Positions 14,759 to 23,301 of a stretch of 39,397 bases of DNA are shown here, piece by piece (the first letter of the stretch is position 1; each line of letters begins with the position of its first letter). The position numbers and the translations under genes were made by a program. Location: contig JAFGAX010000068.1 in assembly GCA_016933415.1 (NCBI GenBank), forward strand, positions 1-39,397, written 5' to 3'. Below the pieces are notes generated by a model, which was given only the letters and a program-made list of their open reading frames with translations, made no database searches and was not told where the DNA came from. The DNA is from a bacterium. GTDB taxonomy: Bacteria > Zhuqueibacterota > QNDG01 > DTFT01.

Positions 14759-14900
14759 CCCACGGCTGAAGCCGTGGGCTACTGAGCCGTGGGCTACTGA
14801 GCCGTGGGCTACTGAGCCGTGGGCTACTGAGCCGTGGGCTACTGAGCCGTGGGCTACTGAGCCGTGGGCTTACTGAGTCGTGGGCTACTGAGCCGTGGGC
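14759..14900. repeat. 15-base tandem array nucleated on a REP-like hairpin, inside the efflux operon
   Basis: It starts with the hairpin CCCACGGCTGAAGCCGTGGG (14759-14778). From 14771 the unit GCCGTGGGCTACTGA repeats: six identical copies to 14860, one with an extra T (14861-14876), one variant (14877-14891) and a partial copy to 14900. The unit contains the right arm of the hairpin, so the array appears to have expanded from one end of it. It lies between two permease genes of one operon. The same 15-base framework (complement GCCCACGGCTCAGTA) recurs at 39291-39342. Confidence 0.95.
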
Positions 14901-14950
14901 TGCAATGCCGGCGGCTCCATCTTTTTCGGCCGTCCGGCCTTGCGGCCGGT

Positions 14951-16189
14951 TTACTCGTACCGCAGGGCGACGATGGGGTCGAGCCGAGCGGCTTTGGATG
15001 CCGGGTAAATGCCGAAAAACAGGCCGATGGTCAGCGTGAAACCGACACCCAGGAACAGCACGTAGGTCGAGATGTACACGGGGATCGGCGAAACCGCCCG
15101 GATCAGCAATGCGATGCCGAGCGAGATGAGAATGCCGATGGTCACGCCCAGGCCTGAGATCACGATCGATTCCATGAGGAACTGCCACAGGATGACCCGT
15201 TTTTTGGCGCCGATGGCCTTGCGGATGCCGATTTCGCGCGTGCGTTCGGACACCGACACCATCATGATGTTCATGATGCCGATGCCGCCCACCAGCAGGG
15301 ATATGGAGCCGATGCCGATGAGAACGATCCACAGCGTGCGGGTCATCTGGTTGTACACGTCCATGATCTGGCTCTGCTGGTTGATGGCGAAGTCGTCCGG
15401 TTTGCCGGGCGTCAGCCCCCGCGCCTGCCGCATGATGCCCGTGACCTGGTCGACCAGCGCGTCCGTCTTTTCGGGATCCGCCGCCTTGATCTGGATGTCG
15501 AGCGACCGGCGGGACCCGTACATCTTCTGGAACGCGGTGTAGGGGATGTACGCCGTGGCGTCCATGCTCTGGCCGAACATGTTGCCCCGCTTTTCCATGA
15601 CCCCCACGACGGTGAAGGGCTGGCCGCCGATTTTCACGCGGCGGTCGATGGGGTCCTCGCCCTTGAAGAGCTTGTCCTTGACCTCCCAGCCGATCACGCA
15701 CACGGCCCGGTTGAGGTCCACATCCGAGTCCGAGAAGAACCGGCCGGTTTCGGGAACGGTGTTGGCGCAGGACAGGTAGGCCTCGGTGGTGCCCGTGATG
15801 TAAACGTTGTTCAGCGATTCGGTGCGGTACTTGACGGTCCGGTTCGTTCCCAGGTCGGGTGCCACGGCCTCGGCCAGGGTGGCGTTCTTCACCAGGAGAC
15901 GATAATGCTTCTCGGTGATGTCCTTGCGGCCCTGGTACTTGAGGAATTCCTCCCAGGACCGGATGATCCAGGGGAATTTGGATACGTACATCGTGTTGGC
16001 GCCGAGGCTGGAGAACTCCGAGCTCACGTAGTGGTTCAGGCCCTGGATCACCGAGATGATCACGGTCACGACGATGACGCCGATGAATATGCCGAGCGTC
16101 GTGAGAAGGGTCCGCATCCGGTTGGCCTTGAGCGCGGCCAGGGCGATGCGGAGTCCTTCCGACAGTTCGGTGCGCGAGAAGGCCGCCAT
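14951..16189 (-). CDS. MacB/FtsX-type ABC transporter permease (first copy)
   Basis: 412 residues. N-terminal helix at ~25-50 (RMRTLLTTLGIFIGVIVVTVII), a periplasmic MacB core domain to ~285, then the FtsX domain with LLVGGIGIMNIMMVSVSERTREIGIRKAIGA and two more helices, ending DPIVALRYE. Its ATG comes one base after the stop of the ATPase gene, a strong sign of coupled synthesis. MacB-type systems use ATP hydrolysis in the cytoplasm to drive movements of the periplasmic domain and push substrates (macrolides, lipopeptides, toxins, haem precursors) through an adaptor and TolC. The substrate here is unknown. Confidence 0.93.
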   Translation of the reverse strand: MAAFSRTELSEGLRIALAALKANRMRTLLTTLGIFIGVIVVTVIISVIQGLNHYVSSEFSSLGANTMYVSKFPWIIRSWEEFLKYQGRKDITEKHYRLLVKNATLAEAVAPDLGTNRTVKYRTESLNNVYITGTTEAYLSCANTVPETGRFFSDSDVDLNRAVCVIGWEVKDKLFKGEDPIDRRVKIGGQPFTVVGVMEKRGNMFGQSMDATAYIPYTAFQKMYGSRRSLDIQIKAADPEKTDALVDQVTGIMRQARGLTPGKPDDFAINQQSQIMDVYNQMTRTLWIVLIGIGSISLLVGGIGIMNIMMVSVSERTREIGIRKAIGAKKRVILWQFLMESIVISGLGVTIGILISLGIALLIRAVSPIPVYISTYVLFLGVGFTLTIGLFFGIYPASKAARLDPIVALRYE

Positions 16190-16190
16190 T

Positions 16191-16868
<678 letters not shown>

Positions 16869-17021
16869 GTGCGTTGATCCTCCGGTTGAGAACCGCTTCC
16901 CGCAGGGCGGGGTCAATCCATGATCACCATTGCGCATTGAAGAGCCGCGGACCCGTCCATCCCTCATCTCGACGCGAACGGACGCCGGCCCGCGGGCCGA
17001 CGGCCGCTTTCCCGCGGTGTT

Positions 17022-18341
17022 TCAGTCTTCGGACGCCTTTTTGCCGGCCTTGGAGACGGACACCTTGTCGCCGTCCTTGAGCTGTTTGGACAGAATCCGG
17101 TAGGAGCCGCTGACCACCTCATCCCCATCCGATAGGCCTTTTACGATCTCGATCTGCGTGTCGGACGAAATGCCCGTTTCCACGGCCACCTGACGGGCGA
17201 TTCCATCCTTGACCACGAACACGCATTTGACCGGCTTTTCGTCCTTCGCATTCCTCGTTTTCGGCGTTTCAGCCGGCGGGGGCGGGACTTCGGGTTTCGC
17301 GGCCGAATCGGCCTCCGTTCCTTTTTTCTTTTTCGCGGCGGCTTCGGCCTTTTTTCTCTCGGCACGGGCCTTGGCTGCGGCCTTGGGGTCGGGTTTCGGC
17401 TTCAGCGGAGGCCGGGCGGTGACGCACTGAATCGGCACCGTGATAACGCTGTCTTTGGCTTCGGTGATGATGTCCACGGTCGCCGACATGCTGGGCCTGA
17501 TCGTTTCGGGCTTTTCGATCATCGCGACCTTGACCAGAAAGTTGGTCACTTCCTCCTGCGTGCCCGTTCCGGTCGTGGTTCCGGTGTTGGCGATCTCCTT
17601 GACCACGCCGCGGAACACCGTGTCCGGATACGCGTCCACGGAGATTTTGGAGGAGTCCCCGAACGACACCGAGACCACGTCGTTCTCGTCGATTTCCGTT
17701 TCAGCGAGCATTTTCGAGAGATCCGCGACGACCATGATGATGTCGAGCGTGAAGCCCGATCCCATGGCCATTTCGCCGACCTTCTTGTTGACCTGGCTCA
17801 CGACGCCGTCCATGGGAGAGTAGATCGCGGTTTTCGAAAGGTCGTCCCTGGCCTGCTTCAGCATGGCCTCGGCCTGTTCGACCTGGGCTTCGGCCTGTTT
17901 GAAGGTGGCCCGGGCGATCTCGAGTTCGGAGGCGGAGGCCAGGTTCGAATCGAATAGCTTCTGCACCCGCTGGTAGTCGTTCTTCGCCTTTTCGTAATTC
18001 GCGTGCGCGCCCTTGACGCTCGATTCGCTCTGTTCGACCGACGCCTTGTAGATCTCCGAATCGAGCTGGACGAGGAACTGGTTCCGCTTCACGCGTTCGC
18101 CTTCGAGCACGCCGATTTTCAGGATCTGGCCGCTCACCTTGGCGGATATTTTCACCTGAACCTCGGGCTGTATTTTTGCCGAACCCGAAACGGAGGCCAC
18201 AACCCTGCCCTTGACGGCCTTTTCGGTCTGCACGGTCACCTTGCCGCCGCGCCGCTTCACGTTGGCGCAGACCAGCAGCAGGATGATGACGACGAGCAGG
18301 CCCGCAAAGAGGATCAGGCGCTTCTGTTTGGATTTATCCAT
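17022..18341 (-). CDS. MacA/HlyD-type periplasmic adaptor with Lys/Ala/Pro-rich insertion
   Basis: 439 residues. The second ATG (18341) is preferred: GGAG is ten bases upstream of it but touches the first ATG at 18350. One N-terminal membrane helix (~8-26), a lipoyl/barrel-sandwich half (VKISAKVSGQILKIGVLEGE), a coiled-coil hairpin at ~100-175 (SSVKGAHANYEKAKNDYQRV), the second lipoyl half (AIYSPMDGVVSQVNKKVGE), beta-barrel, and a membrane-proximal domain at the C-terminus (IEIVKGLSDGDEVVSG). Between barrel and C-terminal domain, residues ~309-371 are a charged low-complexity segment rich in K, A, E and P that typical MacA proteins lack. It bridges the inner-membrane ABC unit and the TolC channel. 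Confidence 0.93.
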   Translation of the reverse strand: MDKSKQKRLILFAGLLVVIILLLVCANVKRRGGKVTVQTEKAVKGRVVASVSGSAKIQPEVQVKISAKVSGQILKIGVLEGERVKRNQFLVQLDSEIYKASVEQSESSVKGAHANYEKAKNDYQRVQKLFDSNLASASELEIARATFKQAEAQVEQAEAMLKQARDDLSKTAIYSPMDGVVSQVNKKVGEMAMGSGFTLDIIMVVADLSKMLAETEIDENDVVSVSFGDSSKISVDAYPDTVFRGVVKEIANTGTTTGTGTQEEVTNFLVKVAMIEKPETIRPSMSATVDIITEAKDSVITVPIQCVTARPPLKPKPDPKAAAKARAERKKAEAAAKKKKGTEADSAAKPEVPPPPAETPKTRNAKDEKPVKCVFVVKDGIARQVAVETGISSDTQIEIVKGLSDGDEVVSGSYRILSKQLKDGDKVSVSKAGKKASED

Positions 18342-18371
18342 GGAATGCATTCTCCGGTTTGGTTGCTGGGA

Positions 18372-19694
18372 TCAGTTCAGAACGCCCATGGCCTTTTGCA
18401 GCTGGGCCACCGCCGTCATGTAATCGTACCGGGCCTGAATGGCGCCGTTCCGCGCCGTGGTGAAGGCCGCCTGGGACGTGATCAGTTCGAGCATGGTGCC
18501 TGAACCGAGATCGTACTTCTCCTGGTTGAGGCGCAGGTCCTCCTCGGCCGCTGCTTCGGAGTCTTTCGTGACCGCCATCTGCTGCCGGGCCAGCTGGACC
18601 GACGCATAGGCCTGGTGCAGGGACAGGGCCACGTCGCGTTCGGTCTGGGCGAGCGATTCCCGGGCCGACTGAACCTGCAGGTTCGACCGGCTGACATTGG
18701 CGATCCGGGAAAACCCCTGGAAGATCGGGAGGGATAGGCTCACGCCCATGTACCAGTTGTAATCCGTATCGAGCATGTTCTTCACCTGATCGAACTTCTC
18801 GTTGTTCCACGAGTAGCCGGCATTTCCGTACACGGAGGGCAGAAACCGGCTCGACGTGGAGAGCAGGGCCGCCTTCGACGCCTTGACATCCGAGCGGCTC
18901 TTGCGCAGGGCCGGATGGGCGGCCAGCGCCTTCTCGAGCGCCGCATCATAGGGGGTGAGTTCTTCCACGGGCGTCAGATTGTCCAGGGCCCTGATCTTCC
19001 GGTCCACTGAAAAGCCCAGCACGTGGTTCAGGCCGGCGCCGGCCATGGTGAGGTCGCTTTGGGCCTGGATCAGGGCCAGCCGCGCGTTTTCGAGCTGGAC
19101 CTTGGCCTTGAGCACATCCGATTTGGGCACTTTGCCGACCTGATACAGGGTCTCGTAGCGCTTGTACGATTCCTCCCACTGCTTGAGCGTCTCTTCCTGC
19201 GCCTGGAGCAGTTTTTCCTTTTTCAGCAGGTTGTGATAGGCTTCCATCACCTGCAGGATGACAGACTGCCGCGTCGCGTCCGCCGAGGCGACGGCGCTGC
19301 CCTTCAGGTGGGTCGCCTGGGCGAATCCGAAAATCGTACTGCCGTTGAACAGCATCTGCTGGGCGTTCAGGCCGGCGCTGGACGACCAGGACTTGACCGT
19401 CTGGTCGCGCACCGGCACGAGAATGCCGGACTGGGGGTCGATGCGCAGCGCGGACGAGGGACCCGCCACCGAATGGTTGTATCCCATCGATCCGCTCACC
19501 GTCGGCAGAAAATTCGAGAACGCCGAGATCTCGTCCCGCGCGGTCATCTTGAGCTGGAGCCGGCTCTGCACCAGTTCGGAGTTCCGGTTCAGGGCGATGT
19601 CCTTGCACTGGTCCAGGGTCAGCGTTTCCTCGCCCTGCGCGAGGAGCGCAACGGGGAGCAACACCCCGAGTATCCATCCCATCCGAAGCTTCAT
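18372..19694 (-). CDS. TolC-family outer-membrane efflux protein
   Basis: 440 residues from ATG 19694: AAAGGA is six bases upstream of it, while the earlier in-frame ATG at 19709 has no ribosome site. A signal peptide MKLRMGWILGVLLPVALLAQG leads into two homologous OEP repeats, each with long helices (LTLDQCKDIALNRNSELVQS; TPYDAALEKALAAHPALRKS) and beta segments (SWSSSAGLNAQQMLF; YNWYMGVSLSLPIFQG). The trimer forms the outer-membrane pore and periplasmic tunnel that docks the MacA-type adaptor encoded 30 bases downstream. The complete tripartite machine is therefore encoded here. Confidence 0.95.
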   Translation of the reverse strand: MKLRMGWILGVLLPVALLAQGEETLTLDQCKDIALNRNSELVQSRLQLKMTARDEISAFSNFLPTVSGSMGYNHSVAGPSSALRIDPQSGILVPVRDQTVKSWSSSAGLNAQQMLFNGSTIFGFAQATHLKGSAVASADATRQSVILQVMEAYHNLLKKEKLLQAQEETLKQWEESYKRYETLYQVGKVPKSDVLKAKVQLENARLALIQAQSDLTMAGAGLNHVLGFSVDRKIRALDNLTPVEELTPYDAALEKALAAHPALRKSRSDVKASKAALLSTSSRFLPSVYGNAGYSWNNEKFDQVKNMLDTDYNWYMGVSLSLPIFQGFSRIANVSRSNLQVQSARESLAQTERDVALSLHQAYASVQLARQQMAVTKDSEAAAEEDLRLNQEKYDLGSGTMLELITSQAAFTTARNGAIQARYDYMTAVAQLQKAMGVLN

Positions 19695-19726
19695 GCCGAA
19701 TCCTTTCATGAGTGAACGCAGCCGGG

Positions 19727-20431
19727 CTACATGCCGAAATGGAAGAGTCCGCCCACGGCGACGCTGATGATGACCCACAGCACCCAAAGCGCCGCCACCA
19801 TGCCGGCCGATTTCTTCATGCTGAACCGGTACAGGACGGACGTTCCGATGGCCCACAGGACCATCTCCCATATCGTGAAAACATCGAACTTGGACAGCAA
19901 TCGGAACAGGAATGAGGGTTTGGCTCCGGGCTCCGGATCCGCGAGGAGCAGGGCGAGGCTGGTGGTGACGCCCTGGGTGGTGCCCTTGGTGATGATGAGC
20001 GCGGTATGAATGATGGAAGAGAGCACGCCGATCAGGCTGGTCCACGAAACCATGGACAGCATTTTCTTGAACGTTGATTTCCCGCCCAGTATGGTGTTTC
20101 CGGTGAACAACAGAATGCCGGCGAAAAAGCACCAGGCGACGATCATGAACAGGGGAATGGCCGCCATCTGAATATACCGGCCCGGGCCCTGGGACTGTTC
20201 GACGATCCGGTCGATCTGCTCCTGCGGCATGTCGCTCGCCTCGAAGCGGGCCATCATGTCCTGCATGCCGATGTCGCGGGTCATGACGGTCATCACCAGA
20301 ACCACTGCGGTGATGATGAGGAACGGCACGAGCCAGGTGGGTTTGCGATCTAGGGCCTCGAAGGTCTCCCGGGGGGAGATGAAAATGCCGGCCAGTTTTT
20401 CGAAAAAACCCAGCTCTTTCTTCGCTTCCAT
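19727..20431 (-). CDS. Yip1-domain integral membrane protein
   Basis: 234 residues from ATG 20431, with a strong AAGGAGG six bases upstream. The N-terminus LAGIFISPRETFEALDRKPTWLVPFLI is the hallmark of bacterial Yip1-domain proteins: an amphipathic lead, then a membrane helix beginning at the proline. About five hydrophobic segments follow (VPFLIITAVVLVMTVM, AIPLFMIVAWCFFAGILLF, SLIGVLSSIIHTALII, WEMVLWAIGTSVLY, GMVAALWVLWVIISVAVGG). Function in bacteria is not established. It is the first gene of the efflux operon, 32 bases before the TolC start, and may help membrane insertion or assembly of the complex; that is inference from position only. Confidence 0.85.
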   Translation of the reverse strand: MEAKKELGFFEKLAGIFISPRETFEALDRKPTWLVPFLIITAVVLVMTVMTRDIGMQDMMARFEASDMPQEQIDRIVEQSQGPGRYIQMAAIPLFMIVAWCFFAGILLFTGNTILGGKSTFKKMLSMVSWTSLIGVLSSIIHTALIITKGTTQGVTTSLALLLADPEPGAKPSFLFRLLSKFDVFTIWEMVLWAIGTSVLYRFSMKKSAGMVAALWVLWVIISVAVGGLFHFGM

Positions 20432-20548
20432 GATTTCCTCCTTTTCCCTGTTTTGTAACACCCCGCGGCGCCGCGGCCCTGCGGTCGCATCGGTCGCCGG
20501 ACGGCAGCGGGATGTCCTATTGATAGACGGAAAATAAATGAAATTGTT

Positions 20549-21985
20549 TCACTGATTTTCGGTTTTAACCGGGGGATCCGCGAGGGCTTGATCCTTTATT
20601 TTCAACAGGTAATCCCTCGCCGCATCGTGTTCGTTCGGAATCAGACCGTCGAGTATGGCCTCTTCGATGGCCGTTTTCAGGCGTCCAACGGCCGGTCCCG
20701 GCCGGATACCGCACAGTTCCATGATTTCCTCGCCGCGCACCGGGGACTGGAAGGCCCGCATCTTGTCTTTTTCCTCGACCTCCCGCATCCTTTCGGTCAC
20801 GGCGTCGAAATTTTTCAGATGCTTTTCGGCCCGCCTGGGGTTGCCGGACGTGATATCCGCGCGGCACAGCATCATGAGATCCTCGATGTCCTCACCGGCC
20901 TGAAAAAGAAGCCTGCGGACGGCGGAATCGGTCACATCGCCGCCGATGAGCTGAATGGGCCGCATGTGGAGCGCCGTGAGCTTGCGGCTGTATTTCAGGT
21001 ATTCGTTGGGCAGTTTCAGCCGGCCGCAGACCCGCTTCAGCATGCGTTCGCCGACGTTTTCGTGGTTGTGGAAGGTCCAGCCCACGCCCTCGACGAAACG
21101 CTTGACCTGGGGTTTCCCGATGTCGTGTACCAGCGCGAGAAAGCGGAGCAGGGGTTTGTCGGTCATCCGGGCGATGTTGTCCACGACCTTCAGCGTGTGC
21201 TCGAACACATCCTTGTGGTGGAAGTCATCGCGCTGTTCCACGCCGGTCAGCGCGGACAATTCGGGGAACACGATCTCCAGAACGCCGGTCTCCTGCAGGA
21301 TGCGCAGGCCGACGGACGGCACGGGTTGGGACAGCATTTTCAGGATTTCATCCGAGAGGCGTTCCTGAGACACGATGCGGACGCGCTCACGGTCCGCCCG
21401 CATGGCCGCGAGCGTGTCCGGGTGGATGCGGAATCCCAGCTGGCCCGCGAAACGGGCGGCGCGGAGGATGCGCAGGGGATCGTCGGAGAACGTGGCCAGG
21501 GGGTCGAGCGGCGTTCGGAGAATGCGGCCGGCGAGGTCCGAACGGCCGTCAAACGGGTCGATGAGATCGCCGAAATCGGATTTCCGGATCCCCATGGCCA
21601 TGGCGTTGACCGTGAAATCCCTTCTCGCCAGGTCTTCGGACAGATCCGCCGGCTGAACCTCGGGCTTGCGCGAATCCGGCCGGTAGGACTCTCTGCGGGC
21701 GCCGGCGAATTCCAGCTTGTAGGGTTCGACGAGAAAGGAGCAGGTGCCGAACCGCTCGAAAACCGTGTATCCGGTGCCGCGGAGCCTGCGTCTGGCTGTT
21801 TCCGCGAAAGCGGGCGCGTCCGCGTTTCCCGCGACCACGAAATCGATTTCAAGAACGGGGTGTCCGAGCAGGCGGTCGCGTACGGCTCCGCCCACGGCGT
21901 AGACCGGCACACCGGTCTCCACCGCGACGGCGCCGACGGCCCGAAGCATTTCGTCCGTGCGATCCGGTTTTTCCGGAAGAGTCAT
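20549..21985 (-). CDS. CCA-adding tRNA nucleotidyltransferase / poly(A) polymerase family protein with HD domain
   Basis: 478 residues from ATG 21985; an earlier in-frame ATG at 22048 gives a non-conserved leader. Class II nucleotidyltransferase head: GGAVRDRLLG, then LEIDFVV, RRDFTVNAMAMG, DPFDGRSDLAGRILRTP and DPLRILRAARFAGQLGFRI. An HD domain follows (HTLKVVDNIAR, LVHDIGKP, HNHENVGERM). The family adds CCA to tRNA 3' ends or poly(A) to RNA; the choice cannot be made from sequence alone. The first catalytic carboxylate is Glu46 rather than the usual Asp (E-I-D48). It is flanked by a terminator of the upstream gene (22068-22103), so it probably has its own promoter near 22000, in the AT-rich stretch. 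Confidence 0.9.
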   Translation of the reverse strand: MTLPEKPDRTDEMLRAVGAVAVETGVPVYAVGGAVRDRLLGHPVLEIDFVVAGNADAPAFAETARRRLRGTGYTVFERFGTCSFLVEPYKLEFAGARRESYRPDSRKPEVQPADLSEDLARRDFTVNAMAMGIRKSDFGDLIDPFDGRSDLAGRILRTPLDPLATFSDDPLRILRAARFAGQLGFRIHPDTLAAMRADRERVRIVSQERLSDEILKMLSQPVPSVGLRILQETGVLEIVFPELSALTGVEQRDDFHHKDVFEHTLKVVDNIARMTDKPLLRFLALVHDIGKPQVKRFVEGVGWTFHNHENVGERMLKRVCGRLKLPNEYLKYSRKLTALHMRPIQLIGGDVTDSAVRRLLFQAGEDIEDLMMLCRADITSGNPRRAEKHLKNFDAVTERMREVEEKDKMRAFQSPVRGEEIMELCGIRPGPAVGRLKTAIEEAILDGLIPNEHDAARDYLLKIKDQALADPPVKTENQ

Positions 21986-22067
21986 GGAATTCCGATGCGG
22001 TTGGTGAGTCAAACTTTTTAAAATAGGCAAAAAACGGCTGAAAATCAAATGGTTATGTGGGGAGATG

Positions 22068-22103
22068 AAAAAAAGTGCCGGGCACTATCAAGGTGCCCGG
22101 CAC
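22068..22103 (-). terminator. Rho-independent terminator of the thioredoxin-lipoprotein gene
   Basis: Read on the minus strand: an 11-bp perfect stem (GTGCCGGGCAC at 22075-22085 with GTGCCCGGCAC at 22093-22103), a 7-base loop and then seven T (complement of 22068-22074). Confidence 0.85.
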
Positions 22104-22195
22104 GTAACCGGTTCCAGCGGGCGCCGGGCACCGTCAGGGTGCCAGGCACTTGTCCGAATACTGCCTTTGCCAGGCACCTCGCATGCGCCTGGCCT
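22075..22195. repeat. Three consecutive GTGCC-type hairpins
   Basis: After the terminator hairpin come a second stem (GCCGGGCACC near 22123-22132 with GGTGCCAGGC near 22138-22147, one mismatch) and a third (GCCAGGC near 22169-22175 with GCCTGGC near 22186-22192). All share a GTGCC(A/G)GGCAC core, also seen degenerate at 12194-12213. It is a local cluster of one hairpin family. Confidence 0.75.
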
Positions 22196-22214
22196 CCGGA
22201 ATGACTCTTCTGAA

Positions 22215-23129
22215 TTATCGGATCAGTTCCTTGAGATGCCGGACATAGGCCTCTGCGCCGCCCGGCTGGTAACCCGTCTGCCCGATTTTTGTCCCGTCCC
22301 CTCTCAACAGCAGGATGGTTGGTAATCCCTGCACACCGAACCGCTCGGCCAGGGTCTGATTCTGCAACTGAAGACTTTCCGGCAATTTCTTGGATCTCGG
22401 GAAATCCGCGATCATCAGCACCAGGTTGGCATCCGCGAAGTCCTTGAAGGCCTTTTGACTGAAAACCTCTTCATTCAGCTTGACGCACCAGGGGCACCAG
22501 TCCGATCCGGTGAAATCGATGAGAAGCGTTTTGCCGGTTTTTTTCGCCTCGGCCAGGGCCTGGTCGTAGTTCTGGATCCAGCCGGAGACCTTGGGCCCGG
22601 GGGCCTTGGGGGCCTGAGGCTCTGAGACCTTGGGCTTGGGAGCCTGGGGCTCGGCGGTCTTGGGCTCGGGAACATTGGGTCCGGCGGCCGGCTGGGTGAG
22701 CAGGGATTTCAGATGCAGGACATAGGCCTCAGCCCCGCCTTCCTGGTATCCGGTTTGCGCGATTTTCTCCCCCCTGCCGTTCAGGAGCACGAGGGTCGGG
22801 AAACCCTGTACGCCGAACCGGTCCGCGAGCGCCTGGTTCTGCAATCTGACGTTTTCGGGCAGTTTTTTCATTTTCGGGAAATCCGCTTTCATCAGCACCA
22901 GGTCGGAGGACGCGTAGTCCTGAAAAGCCTTCTGGCTGAATACTTCCCTGTCCAGCTTCATGCACCACGAACACCAGTCCGATCCGGTGAAATTGATCAG
23001 CAGGACCTTGCCCGATGATCCGGCCAGTGCCAGGGATTGGTCGAAATTTTCGGACCAGTCCGGGGATTTGGAGCAAGCCGTTGAGATCGCAAACAGCACG
23101 GCCGCGGTAAAGAGCGCGGTTTTTTTCAT
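22215..23129 (-). CDS. Lipoprotein with two thioredoxin-like domains (CSWC and CPWC)
   Basis: 304 residues from ATG 23129; AAGGAG lies seven bases upstream. A signal peptide ends at C19 (FAISTAC-S, a slightly non-canonical lipobox with Ser at -3). Domain 1 (~25-145) has GSDWCSWCMKL with C53/C56 and GFPT as the cis-Pro loop. Domain 2 (~185-304) has GSDWCPWCVKL with C212/C215 and GLPT. The two halves are close copies joined by a Pro/Lys-rich linker (~147-183) made of PEPQAPKPKVSE-like repeats. This DUF255/thioredoxin_7-like type acts as a periplasmic disulfide reductase or carries reducing equivalents; the partner is unknown. It is flanked by hairpin repeats and seems to be transcribed alone. 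Confidence 0.88.
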   Translation of the reverse strand: MKKTALFTAAVLFAISTACSKSPDWSENFDQSLALAGSSGKVLLINFTGSDWCSWCMKLDREVFSQKAFQDYASSDLVLMKADFPKMKKLPENVRLQNQALADRFGVQGFPTLVLLNGRGEKIAQTGYQEGGAEAYVLHLKSLLTQPAAGPNVPEPKTAEPQAPKPKVSEPQAPKAPGPKVSGWIQNYDQALAEAKKTGKTLLIDFTGSDWCPWCVKLNEEVFSQKAFKDFADANLVLMIADFPRSKKLPESLQLQNQTLAERFGVQGLPTILLLRGDGTKIGQTGYQPGGAEAYVRHLKELIR

Positions 23130-23160
23130 GTAATCACTCCTTGCTGGGTGTTTGATCCTC

Positions 23161-23216
23161 AAGCTCCGCGCCTCGCGCGGAGCTTGAAAACCCAAAGCCA
23201 CCCGCTTCGCGGGTGG
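23161..23216. repeat. Double hairpin element upstream of the thioredoxin gene
   Basis: Two perfect stems in a row: AAGCTCCGCGC/GCGCGGAGCTT (23161-23185) with a 3-base loop, and CCACCCGC/GCGGGTGG (23198-23216) with loop TTC. Neither is followed by a T-run. The second core CCCGCTTCGCGGG matches hairpins in the repeats at 28317-28481. Confidence 0.8.
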
Positions 23217-23301
23217 TCGTTGACTCGATTCCGGCCGGTGCAGCGCCGCCTTCCGGGCCTTCCACTGTGAACGACCGGAAAGCCGGCCGGTTCCCGATTG
23301 A

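Noticed and set aside
14759-14900. CRISPR array
   Set aside because: Units are contiguous 15-mers without spacers, and no cas gene is present.
14724-15701. Fusion of the 13473 permease with a long N-terminal extension reaching 15701
   Set aside because: The upstream part runs antisense-frame-like through the other permease gene and through the 15-base array (giving a repetitive SPRLS peptide). The real start is ATG 14723 with AGGAG eight bases before it.
22075-22195. Riboswitch upstream of the nucleotidyltransferase gene
   Set aside because: The hairpins are explained as a terminator for the gene before it plus repeated copies of the same hairpin; no known aptamer core is recognisable.
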